Shown here: piece by piece, positions 19,488 through 27,588 of the stretch | Position numbering within the stretch: the stretch's first letter is position 1 | Layout: every line of letters starts with the position of its first letter | From: Mycolicibacterium palauense | GTDB taxonomy: Bacteria; Actinomycetota; Actinomycetes; Mycobacteriales; Mycobacteriaceae | DNA length: 64,000 nt | Assembly: GCF_002592005.1 (NCBI RefSeq) | Contig: NZ_NVQF01000025.1 | Coordinates: forward strand, 1 to 64,000 | Direction: 5' to 3' | Made by a program: the position numbers and the translations under genes | Notes under the pieces: generated by a model | What the model was told of the DNA's origin: nothing | Seen by the model: only the letters and a program-made list of their open reading frames with translations | Databases searched by the model: none

Positions 19488-20542
19488 CACGCCCCCAGGT
19501 TCTGCAGCACCGAGCAGGCGCCGCAAGCCGCGCAGCCGGCGCGCTGGTCGTGACCGGCCATCCCGGCCAGCCGCAGCAGCGCGGCCACCTCCCGCGAGAC
19601 CTTCTCGACCAGTGCCGCCTCGGGCGCCGGCGCCCGATCGACGTCGACGGCCAGGGAGCCGGGCTGGGGCCGGAACGGCACCACGAAGGGATACACCCCC
19701 ATCTCGATCAGCCCGGCGGCACCGGCGACGAGAGCCTCGGGGTCCTCGCCGAGGCCGACCAGCAGATAGGTGGAGACCTGGTTGCGCCCGAACACCCGCA
19801 CCGCCTCACGCCACGCCGCGTGGTAGCCGGAGAGCGGCACCGTGGCCTTGCCCGGCATCCAGCGCCGGCGGACCTCGTCGTCGAGCGACTCGACGTGGAT
19901 GCCGATCGCGTCGGCCCCGGCCCGATGCAGCTCGGCCAGCACGCCGAGGTCGGCGGGCGGCTCGCACTGCACCTGGATCGGGAGGTCGGGTACGGCGGCC
20001 TTGACGGCCCGCACGCAGCGGGCCAGATGCCTTGCACCGCGGTCACTTCCCGATGAGGTGCCGGTGGTCATGACCATCTGGGTGACGCCGTCTAGGCGGA
20101 CGGCCGCCTCGGCCACCTCGGCGAGCTCATGGGGCCGCTTGACGGCGGTGGTGGCACCCGAGCGCAGCGATTCCTCGATGGTGCAGAACCGGCAGCGCTG
20201 CTCGGCGGTATAGCGGATGCAGGTCTGGACCACGGTGGTGGCCAGCACGTTGCGGCCGTGCAGCCTTGCCAGCTTCTCGTAGGGGACACCGTCGTCGGTG
20301 CTGAGGTCGTAGAACCGTGGCCGCCCGACAACCTCGACGTCGAGGCCGGTGTCGCGGCCCTCGTGCAGTACGCGGGTGCCGTCGAAGGCGAACGGGCTGG
20401 CCTCATTGCGCGGGATCGCCGCGTTCAGACCGTCGATGACCAGATGGCCGTCGGCGCTGGGACCCGCCCCGGAGCTGCGGCTGACCGGCGGCCTTCCGCG
20501 AAAACCCAACAGGGCGAGGTCGACTCGGGTGGACACGGACAT
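19487..20542 (-). CDS. MSMEG_0568-type radical SAM protein
   Basis: A 351-residue radical S-adenosylmethionine protein, expected to hold a 4Fe-4S cluster and start a radical reaction. The candidate cluster Cys residues are C108, C117 and C120 in CIRYTAEQRCRFC, which is CX8CX2C rather than the standard CX3CX2C. A second group, C337, C340 and C343 (GCAACGACS), ends the protein and may hold an auxiliary cluster. The middle shows MVMTTGTSSGSDRG and the barrel strand DAIGIHVESLDDEV. It resembles biotin-synthase-like proteins of the Nit1C cluster. Start ATG 20542 has GGGAG upstream. Confidence 0.88.
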   Translation of the reverse strand: MSVSTRVDLALLGFRGRPPVSRSSGAGPSADGHLVIDGLNAAIPRNEASPFAFDGTRVLHEGRDTGLDVEVVGRPRFYDLSTDDGVPYEKLARLHGRNVLATTVVQTCIRYTAEQRCRFCTIEESLRSGATTAVKRPHELAEVAEAAVRLDGVTQMVMTTGTSSGSDRGARHLARCVRAVKAAVPDLPIQVQCEPPADLGVLAELHRAGADAIGIHVESLDDEVRRRWMPGKATVPLSGYHAAWREAVRVFGRNQVSTYLLVGLGEDPEALVAGAAGLIEMGVYPFVVPFRPQPGSLAVDVDRAPAPEAALVEKVSREVAALLRLAGMAGHDQRAGCAACGACSVLQNLGA

Positions 20543-20551
20543 GACGACTCC

Positions 20552-21979
20552 CTAGCTGGTGGAGGAGGGGGAACGGAAGGTGCACCGGCGGACCTTGCCT
20601 GCGTGGTTGCGCAGCGGGCTGCGCCTGATGTCGATGCGTGCGGGCCTTTCGGCCGGGGACAGCCGCGCACCGGCGAAGTCGATGAGGGTCTGCGCGTCGA
20701 GGTCGGCCTCGCCGATGTCCACCACGGCGGCCACCCCGTGCACGGGGTCGGCGACGGCGACGGACTCGCGCACCGCCGGGTGCTCGGACAGGGCGTGTTC
20801 CACGCGCGAGGGATAGACCGCGGTGCCGGCGTTGTCGATGACGTCGGCGGCGCGGTCGACGACGGTGAGGTAGCCCGCGGCGTCGACGAACCCCAGATCA
20901 CCGAGTGTGTCCCAGCCGTCGGCGGTGCGCCGCGAACGCGCACCCAGGTAGCGGTAGCCGGGTGCACCGGTGCGGCGCATCCAGATCTGGCCGGTCTGGC
21001 CCGTCGGGGCGGGGGTCCCGTCGGCGCACTGGATGCGGACGGCGGTGCCGGAGATGGGCCTGCCGACACTTCCGGGACGTTGCAGCCACTCGTCACCGGT
21101 GATCATCGTCAGCCCGTTGGATTCGCTGCCGGCGTACACCTCGACGACACGGGAGGCGCCGAGCCGTTCGATCAGGGCCCTCTTGTCAGCCGGGGGACAG
21201 GGGGCCCCGAGATGGACCACGGTCTCCAGAGTGCCGGTGTCGGCCATCGGCGGCCGGCGGACCAGGCGATGAATATCACTGGGGGACAGCAGCGCCCAGC
21301 TGATGCGGTGGCGGGCCACCAGGTCCTCGAAGCGGTGCTCGTCGAAGGCGTCGGTGAGCACCAGGCGGTGACCGGTGAGCAGGCCGCGGAAGGCGTAGGT
21401 GAACTGCGCCGAGTGCCACAGGGGCGCGGTGACCAGCTGTGTGGCGCGCAGCGGCAGGAAGGGCGCGACCGGACGGTCGGGATCGACCAGCGCGGGCGCG
21501 GTCGCCACGACGAGCTTCGGGCGGCCCGTGCTGCCGGAGGAGGCCGGCGCCTTCCAGCTGGACGGCCACGCGTCGGGCAGTGCGCCGGCGCGGCGGCGGG
21601 CGACGAAACCCGCGGGCAGCCACGGGATGGTCGGGTCGACCGGGGCCGCCCCCACGGCCAGCGCCGGCCTGGCCAGCCCTTCCAGCTCCGCACGCTCGCC
21701 GGCGTCGATACCGGGTGGGAGCGGGCTGGGCGTGGCCCCGGCCTTCCAGATCGCCATGCACACGACCACGAACTCGGCGCCGTTGGGCAGGGCCACGGTG
21801 ACCAGGCTGTCGGTGGTGACACCGCGGGCCAGGTACTCGCGGGCCAGTCGATTGCTGGCGGAGTCGAGCTCGGCGGCGCTGAGCCGCACTCCCTCGTGGT
21901 CGCTGATGACCACGATCTGGCCGGGATCGGCCGCGGCGCGCGCGCCGAGCACCCGGCCGAACGAGCGTCGCCCCGTCAT
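20552..21979 (-). CDS. AMP-dependent acyl/aryl-CoA ligase-type enzyme of the Nit1C-type operon
   Basis: A 475-residue ANL-superfamily enzyme that activates a carboxylate by adenylation. It has the P-loop-like SSGSTGRPKLVV, the A5-type VYAGSESNGLT, GDLGFVDAAGYLTVVDRAADVI (A7/A8) and the C-terminal catalytic Lys in NHAGKVRR. The protein is shorter than most acyl-CoA ligases. It lies between the flavoprotein and radical SAM genes with gaps of 11 and 9 nt, so it belongs to the operon; an AMP-binding protein is also part of the Pseudomonas Nit1C cluster (NitG, from memory). Its acid substrate is unknown, possibly the nitrilase product. Confidence 0.85.
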   Translation of the reverse strand: MTGRRSFGRVLGARAAADPGQIVVISDHEGVRLSAAELDSASNRLAREYLARGVTTDSLVTVALPNGAEFVVVCMAIWKAGATPSPLPPGIDAGERAELEGLARPALAVGAAPVDPTIPWLPAGFVARRRAGALPDAWPSSWKAPASSGSTGRPKLVVATAPALVDPDRPVAPFLPLRATQLVTAPLWHSAQFTYAFRGLLTGHRLVLTDAFDEHRFEDLVARHRISWALLSPSDIHRLVRRPPMADTGTLETVVHLGAPCPPADKRALIERLGASRVVEVYAGSESNGLTMITGDEWLQRPGSVGRPISGTAVRIQCADGTPAPTGQTGQIWMRRTGAPGYRYLGARSRRTADGWDTLGDLGFVDAAGYLTVVDRAADVIDNAGTAVYPSRVEHALSEHPAVRESVAVADPVHGVAAVVDIGEADLDAQTLIDFAGARLSPAERPARIDIRRSPLRNHAGKVRRCTFRSPSSTS

Positions 21980-21990
21980 GCCCGCGCGCC

Positions 21991-23265
21991 TCAGTGGCCG
22001 ACCGCGAGCCGCAGGACGGACTCGTGGTAGCTGCCGATGATGGTCGCCGCGACGTACTGGGCGTCGCGGTCGATGCCCAGGAAGCGGCCCGAGCCCCAGG
22101 TGTGCATCCACGGCAGGCCGATGAAGCTCAGCCCGGACACGGTGGTGACGCCCCGGGTCTGCATCGGCCGGCCGCCGCCGTCGAACGCGCTGGCCTCGAT
22201 CCACCGGTAGTCGGGCCGGTAGCCGATCGCCCAGACGATGCTGGTGACACCCTCGGCGCCCAGATCCAGGGTGGTGGGCTCGGCGGGGGGCGTCCACACC
22301 GGCTCATATCTCGACGGCGGAGGGGCCGCGATGCCCTGCCCGTCGATGTAGCGGTCGATGTCGGCGCAGATCGAGTTGTAGACCGAGTCGGCGTGGTCGA
22401 GGGCGGCGCCCAGCGTGGGGTCGAAGCGCAACACCGCGCCGCCACCGTCGGCGAGGGCCCCGTAGAGCCGCATCCCGTCAGCGGCGAACTGGCGAAGGTC
22501 GACATCGCGTCCCCCGCCTCGGCCGGTGACGTAGTGGTTGGTCTTCTCGATGGCGGCCTTGCCCCCGGGGTACTGCTGGGCCGGCTTGTCGTAGAGCCCC
22601 ATGTCGGCCAGCCACGTCATGCAGTCGCGGCCCCGATAGAAGCGGGCCACCCGCGGGGCGCTGCCCACCGCGAGGTGAACGCGACGCCCGGCCAGGTGCA
22701 GATCCTCGGCGATCTGGGCGCCGGACTGTCCGGTACCGACCACCAGCACGGCGCCCTCGGGGAGCTGACCGGCGTTGCGGTACTGCTCGGAGTGCAGCTG
22801 GGTGACGGCGGGGTCGATGGACCCGGCGTAGGGCGGGATCACCGGCAGGGGGTAGCCCCCGGTGGCGATCACCGCGTGCTCGCAGGTGAGAACCTCCTCG
22901 CCGGCCCCGGTCCGCAGGGTCAGCTCGAACCCGCCCTCGGCGCGGTTCTGCAGCCGCGTCACCCGGGTGTGCGTGCGCACCGGCGGGGTGAACGTGTCCA
23001 GCCAGCCGGCCAGCCAGGCCACCACCTCGTCGCGGGTCATGAATCCGTCGGGGTCCGGCCCGTCGTAGCAGTAGCCGGGTAGCCGGCAGTGCCAGTTGGG
23101 TGTCACCAGGGTGAAGTTGTCCCACCGGGTGTCCGCCCAGGCGTGCGTGGGCGTCTCGGCCTCCAGGACGACGTGCTCGACCCCGGCCCGGCCCAGATAC
23201 CAGCTGACCGACAGGCCGGCCTGGCCGCCGCCGACGATCGCGACAGGGACATGAGAGGTGGTCAT
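21991..23265 (-). CDS. MSMEG_0569-type flavin-dependent oxidoreductase
   Basis: A 424-residue flavoprotein resembling FMO/Baeyer-Villiger monooxygenases. The FAD-binding Rossmann motif is at the N-terminus (IVGGGQAGLSVSWYLG), and the NADPH-binding one is VVGTGQSGAQIAEDL. The C-terminal ATIIGSYHESVL and VWAIGYRPDY fit the family. Expected to oxygenate or oxidise the cluster intermediate. The start ATG 23265 overlaps the stop of the MSMEG_0570-type gene (ATGA). It corresponds to NitH of Pseudomonas Nit1C by memory. Confidence 0.88.
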   Translation of the reverse strand: MTTSHVPVAIVGGGQAGLSVSWYLGRAGVEHVVLEAETPTHAWADTRWDNFTLVTPNWHCRLPGYCYDGPDPDGFMTRDEVVAWLAGWLDTFTPPVRTHTRVTRLQNRAEGGFELTLRTGAGEEVLTCEHAVIATGGYPLPVIPPYAGSIDPAVTQLHSEQYRNAGQLPEGAVLVVGTGQSGAQIAEDLHLAGRRVHLAVGSAPRVARFYRGRDCMTWLADMGLYDKPAQQYPGGKAAIEKTNHYVTGRGGGRDVDLRQFAADGMRLYGALADGGGAVLRFDPTLGAALDHADSVYNSICADIDRYIDGQGIAAPPPSRYEPVWTPPAEPTTLDLGAEGVTSIVWAIGYRPDYRWIEASAFDGGGRPMQTRGVTTVSGLSFIGLPWMHTWGSGRFLGIDRDAQYVAATIIGSYHESVLRLAVGH

Positions 23266-23558
23266 GACCGCTCCAATTCGGGCTGCATGGCGGTGACCTC
23301 GATCACCGCCTGGGGAGAGAACCGGGTTGCCGCGGAGGCGATCCGCTCGCTGGTCTCGGCCGCCGACGTGCACGCGAACCCGTACTTGGCGCGCACCCGG
23401 TCGCTGGCCTCGGTCAGCGCTCGGCCGGACCGGTCGAGGAATTCGGCCACCGTGTAGCTGCTGCCCACGCTGAGGTAGTCGTGCATCACCAGGCTCGGTG
23501 AATAGCAGCGCTGCATGCTGCCGTCGGGCCAGCGCACCTCGAAGGTCATCTCAGGCAT
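23262..23558 (-). CDS. MSMEG_0570-type small nitrogen-starvation protein
   Basis: A 98-residue protein beginning MPEMTFEVRWPDG with CYSPSLVMHDYL after it, the signature of the TIGR04042 family (from memory). Function is unknown. Its Trp-Pro-Asp N-terminus and mixed strand/helix content suggest a small globular subunit. The start ATG 23558 lies inside the end of the nitrilase gene (8-nt overlap), and its stop overlaps the flavoprotein start, so the three are tightly coupled and their products may form a complex. Confidence 0.85.
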   Translation of the reverse strand: MPEMTFEVRWPDGSMQRCYSPSLVMHDYLSVGSSYTVAEFLDRSGRALTEASDRVRAKYGFACTSAAETSERIASAATRFSPQAVIEVTAMQPELERS

Positions 23559-24450
23559 GGGCCAGCTCCTGCCAGCGCGCGCTGCGTGCGACCCCGGTCT
23601 CGGTCAGCGGGGTGTAGACGTCCGGGCGGCGGTCCCGCAGGTGGAACATCCCGCCGCGCATGGCCCGGAACGTCGCGTCGACGTCGACCTCGGCGACGGC
23701 CATGCCGCTGCCGAGAAGCGTGGTGGCCAGGACGTTGCCGCCGGGGTCGACGACCTTGGCGTTTCCGACGTAGCGCAGGGAGCCGAAGGTGCCGCTCTGG
23801 TTGGACGCCACCCAGAACACCTGGTTGTCGAGCGCGCGGGCGGCGTCGAACAGGTTGAACCGGTAGGTCCACCGGTCGTCCTGCAGGTTCTCGGCGGTCG
23901 CGGTGCGCGCCGCCGGCCAGGCCGACAGGCTGGCGATGATCTGGGCGCCGTCCAGTGCCATGATGCGTGCGGCCTCGGGGAATGCCTTGTCGTAGCAGAT
24001 CTGCAGACCGACCCGGCCCACGGGCGTGTCGAACACGCCGTAGCCCGTACCGGCCGAATAGGACATGCCCTCGCCGAGCGGTTGGTGCACCTTGCGGTAG
24101 GAGCCGTAGACGGTGCCGCCGTCGAGAAGGGCGGCCGCGTTGTACCGGGTCTGGCCGTCGTCGGCCAGTTCGCAGAAGCCGATCGCGATCACCAGGTCGC
24201 CGACGATCTGCTGGACCCGCGCGATCTCGGGTCCATCGAGCCGGATCGCGGGGGGCAGCGACTTCTCGGCGGCCCGCACGCTGTCGCCGTGGTTGCCCAG
24301 CGAGGACAGGTATCCGCCGATGGCCGCCTCCGGCAGTACCAGCAGATCGACGTTCCTGGCGCGCGCCTCCTCGGCCAGCGAGGCGATCAATGAGTAGTTC
24401 TGTTCGAGGTCCCGGGTGAAGTTCGCCGAGACTGCGGCAAGCGTGGTCAC
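23551..24450 (-). CDS. Nit6803-type nitrilase
   Basis: A 299-residue nitrilase of the branch found in the Nit1C cluster. All catalytic residues are present: Glu41 (LPEAAIGGY), Lys120 (YRKVHQPLGE, with a second Glu at 127) and nucleophile Cys152 (LQICYDKAFPEAAR). It should hydrolyse a nitrile to an acid and ammonia, or a related C-N bond. In Pseudomonas, the homologous gene is required for growth on cyanide as nitrogen source (from memory). It follows the Sll0783-type gene by 7 nt. Compare the Cys-less paralogue at 17202-18044. Confidence 0.92.
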   Translation of the reverse strand: MTTLAAVSANFTRDLEQNYSLIASLAEEARARNVDLLVLPEAAIGGYLSSLGNHGDSVRAAEKSLPPAIRLDGPEIARVQQIVGDLVIAIGFCELADDGQTRYNAAALLDGGTVYGSYRKVHQPLGEGMSYSAGTGYGVFDTPVGRVGLQICYDKAFPEAARIMALDGAQIIASLSAWPAARTATAENLQDDRWTYRFNLFDAARALDNQVFWVASNQSGTFGSLRYVGNAKVVDPGGNVLATTLLGSGMAVAEVDVDATFRAMRGGMFHLRDRRPDVYTPLTETGVARSARWQELAHA

Positions 24451-24457
24451 GTCGGCC

Positions 24458-24979
24458 CTAGACCATGTAGGTGGAGTTGATGATGGCGCCCTTGCGGGCG
24501 TAGTAGATCAGCGCGTCCTGGACGTCGAGGGGGTGCGCGGGGATGACACCCTCGATCAGGTCCTCCTCGCGGCCGCCGTGCAGGCCCAGGCCGAACCGGC
24601 AGCAGAACACGGTGCCGCCCTCCTTGATGAAGGTGGCCAACGCGTCGTTGATGTTCTGCTCGCCCGGGAAACCGGAGTCGCCCGTCTTGGGGAAGCCCCG
24701 TGTGGCAAGGCAATTGATGGCCGCGGGGCCGTAGAAGTAGATGGCGGACTCGAAGCCCTTGCGCAGCGCCCGGGTGGCCTGCAGGACCGCCACGAAGGCC
24801 ACCGAGGATTCGTGGGCGATACCGTGCACGAGGGTGAAGTAGCTCTCGCCGTTCTCGGCCTGGTAGTCGGGGAAGATCTTGGTGCTGCCGTAGATGTTCG
24901 ACCCCTTGGGCAGCGAGGGGTGCGGGATCTCGGCGAGGGACGCCTGGATGTTCGCGGCGATGGATTCCTCAAAAGGCAT
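24458..24979 (-). CDS. MSMEG_0572/Sll0783-type nitrogen starvation protein, first gene of Nit1C-type operon
   Basis: A 173-residue protein of the Sll0783 family. Recognisable parts are SLPKGSNIYGSTKIFPDY, FTLVHGIAHESSVAFVAVL, FGLGLHGGREEDLIEG and the C-terminal KGAIINSTYMV. In Synechocystis the gene is strongly induced by nitrogen starvation and affects polyhydroxybutyrate accumulation (from memory); its biochemistry is unknown. The second half resembles DsrE-like folds in having an FCCRFG stretch with paired Cys. ATG 24979 has GGAG ahead of it. It leads the nine-gene operon. Confidence 0.87.
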   Translation of the reverse strand: MPFEESIAANIQASLAEIPHPSLPKGSNIYGSTKIFPDYQAENGESYFTLVHGIAHESSVAFVAVLQATRALRKGFESAIYFYGPAAINCLATRGFPKTGDSGFPGEQNINDALATFIKEGGTVFCCRFGLGLHGGREEDLIEGVIPAHPLDVQDALIYYARKGAIINSTYMV

Positions 24980-25004
24980 GGTGTCTCCGGGTTCTGAGTC
25001 GGGG

Positions 25005-25040
25005 TGATCGGCGGTGTGATCAGCGGTGTGATCGGCGTGG
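25005..25040. repeat. 12-bp repeat in the Nit1C operon leader
   Basis: Three successive 12-bp units, TGATCGGCGGTG, TGATCAGCGGTG and TGATCGGCGTGG, end 61 nt before the coding start region and about 26 nt from the ATG on the minus strand at their nearest point. The units hold TGATC half-sites. They may be regulator-binding repeats or only replication-slippage products. Confidence 0.6.
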
Positions 25041-25153
25041 GTTGAGCTGTGCTGTGCCGTGGCCAGGAAAACCGGCTGGGTCCCATTGCAGTCGCGGTCG
25101 ATGTCGAACTGGTTAGCGATGGAATACATCTCTGTTCCGTACAACTCACCGCG

Positions 25154-25169
25154 GAAACGTCGCGGTAAC
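25154..25169. promoter_or_regulatory. GlnR-type box
   Basis: GAAAC-GTCGCG-GTAAC gives the AC-n9-AC spacing and the GaAAC/GTnAC half-sites of the GlnR consensus as I recall it for actinobacteria. GlnR is the global nitrogen regulator, so control by nitrogen limitation would fit the operon. Only one box pair is seen here; strong sites often have two or more. Match made by eye. Confidence 0.5.
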
Positions 25170-25285
25170 ACCCGGGTCCGGTGCCGGGCCGATCCGAGTC
25201 GCCCGATCCGGCTTCTGGCCCTAGTTTCTTCAGGTGGGGCTGGTTGTGCGTTGCCCCGGGCGGGGCGGCCGGGCAGGAGGTGGCC

Positions 25286-26764
25286 ATGGGTGATCGTGTC
25301 GAGGAGTCTGCGCTGGTGGTCGGCGACGGCCACGAGGTGCGCCGGCGCCTGCAGCGCTCCGTCGCTCTCCTGCGGCAGATGGTGCGTGACGGGGCGTTCA
25401 CCGGGCATCGGGACACCATGGGGATGGAGGTCGAACTCGACCTCGTCGATCCGCTCGGGCGGCCGCGGCTGATCAACGACGCCGTGCTGGCGTCGCTGAA
25501 CCGGCCCGACATGAAATCCGAGCTCGGCCAGTTCAACATCGAGTTCAACCTGGCGCCACGATTGTTGGCGGGCAGTGTCTTTCAACAGAACCACGACACC
25601 CTCACCGCCGTGTTCGACTCCTCGGGGGCGCGGATCGCCGGCCTCGGTGCGCGGTTGATCTCGGTCGGGATGCTGCCGACCGCGAGCGCGGCGCACCTCA
25701 CCGCCGACCGGCTGTCGGCCAACCCCCGCTACGCGCTGATGAGCAGCCGGATCCGCGCGGACAGGCACCGTCCCTTCCGGGTGAGGATTCCCGATGGTGC
25801 CGAACCGGTGGAGTTCTCCGCCGACTCCGTCGCCCCCGAGGCGTGCGCGACGAGTCTGCAGCTGCACCTGCGGGTGCCCCCCGAACGGTTCGCCGCCTAC
25901 TTCAACGCCGCCGAGACCATCGCCGCGGTACAGATCGCGATCGCGGCGAACTCGCCGTTCCTGCTGGCCCGGCAGGCCTGGCAAGAAACGCGTATTCCGC
26001 TGCTGGAGCAGTTGTTCGACTCACGCCGGCCCCGCGAGGTGCGCAAACACCGGGCCGCGCGCGTGCAGTTGGGCGACGGCTGGGTGCTGGACCCGGTGGA
26101 TCTGTTCGATGACCTCGTCGCGCAGTTCCCGCCGCTGTTCCCGACCTTGGAGGCCGAGGATCCCGACGCCGCCTACCGCGCCGGGCGCACGCCGGCACTG
26201 CACGAGCTGCGACTGCACACCGGCACCGTGTGGCGGTGGAACCGTGCGGTCTACGACGTGCAGGAGGGCCGCCCGCAGCTGCGGATCGAGAACCGGGTGC
26301 TGCCCAGCGGTCCCACCGTGCTCGACATGATCGCCAACGCCGCCTTCTACTACGGGCTGGTGCGCGCCCTCGTCGACTCCGGGACCGCGCCGTGGACGCA
26401 GATGTCCTTCGGCGTGGCCGAGCGCGATGTGCACCGTGCGGCCCGCGACGGGCTGGGGGCCGTGCTGAGCTGGCGCGGGGCCGACCGGCCGCTGGCCCCG
26501 CTGGTGTGTGACGTGCTGCTGCCGCTGGCGGCGGCCGGACTGGACGCCTGGGGTGTGGCCGCAACCGATCGGGACCGCTATCTCGGTGTCATCGACGCGC
26601 GGGTGCGCCGCGGCCGCGGCGGTGCGGCCTGGCAGGCCGAAACCGTGCGTCGGCTCGAGGAGCGCGGGGCGAATCGCGTTGCCGCGCTGCACGAGATGAC
26701 CAGAAGGTATGTCGAGTGCGCACACACCGACGCCGCGGTCCACGACTGGCCGGTCCATGACTAG
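25286..26764 (+). CDS. Glutamate-cysteine ligase family (GCS2-like) protein
   Basis: A 492-residue protein of the GCS2-type ATP-dependent carboxylate-amine ligase superfamily. Near the N-terminus are GMEVELDLVDPLG (metal/ATP-binding acid residues) and SELGQFNIEFNLAP, later HTGTVWRWNRAVYD and RIENRVLPSGPT, which are typical. Related proteins make gamma-glutamyl-cysteine or other gamma-glutamyl amides, but mycobacteria use mycothiol, so the real acceptor is unknown. It is divergent from the Nit1C-type operon and may share its regulation. ATG 25286 has AGGAGG at 25275-25280. Confidence 0.85.
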   Translation: MGDRVEESALVVGDGHEVRRRLQRSVALLRQMVRDGAFTGHRDTMGMEVELDLVDPLGRPRLINDAVLASLNRPDMKSELGQFNIEFNLAPRLLAGSVFQQNHDTLTAVFDSSGARIAGLGARLISVGMLPTASAAHLTADRLSANPRYALMSSRIRADRHRPFRVRIPDGAEPVEFSADSVAPEACATSLQLHLRVPPERFAAYFNAAETIAAVQIAIAANSPFLLARQAWQETRIPLLEQLFDSRRPREVRKHRAARVQLGDGWVLDPVDLFDDLVAQFPPLFPTLEAEDPDAAYRAGRTPALHELRLHTGTVWRWNRAVYDVQEGRPQLRIENRVLPSGPTVLDMIANAAFYYGLVRALVDSGTAPWTQMSFGVAERDVHRAARDGLGAVLSWRGADRPLAPLVCDVLLPLAAAGLDAWGVAATDRDRYLGVIDARVRRGRGGAAWQAETVRRLEERGANRVAALHEMTRRYVECAHTDAAVHDWPVHD

Positions 26765-26788
26765 CCGCCGTGAGGTCCGGTGCGCCGC

Positions 26789-27508
26789 TCAGGCGCAGGG
26801 CACGATCCAGATGGCCTGCACGGCCGGGTTGCCGAGTTCCACCGTGGTCTTCTGGCCCGTCTTCTCGCCGTCGCGATCGTGGCCCTCGCTGAGCCCGACG
26901 GCTACGGTGCCGGCGAAGTCGCGCCGGGCCAGCACCGTGACATGGGAGTCCAGGGCGATGCCGACCGCGTCGAAGTAGCGCAGCATCTCCGGGTCGGCGT
27001 CGCTGATGCGGGCCACCCGGCCGTGGTCACCGTTGGTGCAGATCGCCAGCTGGCGCGCGGGCGGGGTGGGCACCTGCCCGTCGAGGTCGGGGATCGGGTC
27101 GCCGTGGGGGTCGCGCTGGGGGCGGCCCAGCTTGGCGTCGATGCGTTCCATCAACAGGTCGCTGACGGCGTGCTCGAGGACCTCGGCCTCGTCGTGGACC
27201 TCGTCCCAGCGGTACCCGAGCTCGTTGACCAGGAAGGTCTCCAGCAGCCGGTGCCGGCGAACGACCGAGATGGCCGCGCGGCGGCCCTCATCGGTGAGGG
27301 TCACCGCACCGTATTTCTCGTGGTCGACCAGCCCCTGGTCGGCCAGTTTGCGGATGGACTCCGAGGCGGTGCTCGCCGAGACGCCGATGCGTTCGGCGAG
27401 CATCTTGGTGCTGACCTTCTCGTGGGACCATTCCTGCGCGGTCCAGATGGTCTTGAGGTAGTCCTGCGCAACCGTCGTCAGTTCGTGGACGTCGCGATCA
27501 GGGCTCAC
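26789..27508 (-). CDS. sirR: DtxR/MntR family metal-dependent regulator
   Basis: A 239-residue regulator of the DtxR family that responds to Mn2+ or Fe2+ and represses metal uptake genes. The N-terminal winged helix shows DYLKTIWTAQEW and STKMLAERIGVSASTASESIRKL; the metal-binding and dimerisation part has RRHRLLETFLVNELGY and DEVHDEAEVLEHAVSD with Cys-free His/Glu ligands; the C-terminus is an SH3-like FeoA domain. The M. tuberculosis counterpart is SirR/MntR (Rv2788). The GTG at 27508 gives VSPDRDVHELTTVAQDYL. The frame also extends to TTG 27526. It is divergent from ribF. Confidence 0.9.
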   Translation of the reverse strand: MSPDRDVHELTTVAQDYLKTIWTAQEWSHEKVSTKMLAERIGVSASTASESIRKLADQGLVDHEKYGAVTLTDEGRRAAISVVRRHRLLETFLVNELGYRWDEVHDEAEVLEHAVSDLLMERIDAKLGRPQRDPHGDPIPDLDGQVPTPPARQLAICTNGDHGRVARISDADPEMLRYFDAVGIALDSHVTVLARRDFAGTVAVGLSEGHDRDGEKTGQKTTVELGNPAVQAIWIVPCA

Positions 27509-27509
27509 A

Positions 27510-27525
27510 TGCAAAAGTTTAGGCA
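27510..27525. promoter_or_regulatory. Imperfect dyad before the sirR/mntR start
   Basis: The 16-bp sequence TGCAAAAGTTTAGGCA is an imperfect inverted repeat (TGC-n2-AA-n2-TT-n2-GCA) lying one base upstream of the GTG start. It is AT-rich for this genome. It could be an autoregulatory site for the metal regulator. Evidence is only its symmetry and position. Confidence 0.3.
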
Positions 27526-27588
27526 ATCGTCACCTCATCGGGGGATCTAGCGGCGACGGGCGTTGCGGGGCGCCGTAGGCTGGGGCCC

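Larger units (their letters stand above)
24980..25285. promoter_or_regulatory. Divergent promoter region of the Nit1C-type operon and the GCS2 ligase gene
   Basis: This 306-bp gap is the only regulatory space for the nine-gene operon. It holds a three-copy 12-bp imperfect repeat (TGATCGGCGGTG type, 25005-25040) near the operon start, a GlnR-type box at 25154-25169, and a strong AGGAGG at 25275-25280 for the rightward gene. No gene was seen in it. GC content is lower than in the flanking coding regions. Confidence 0.65.
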
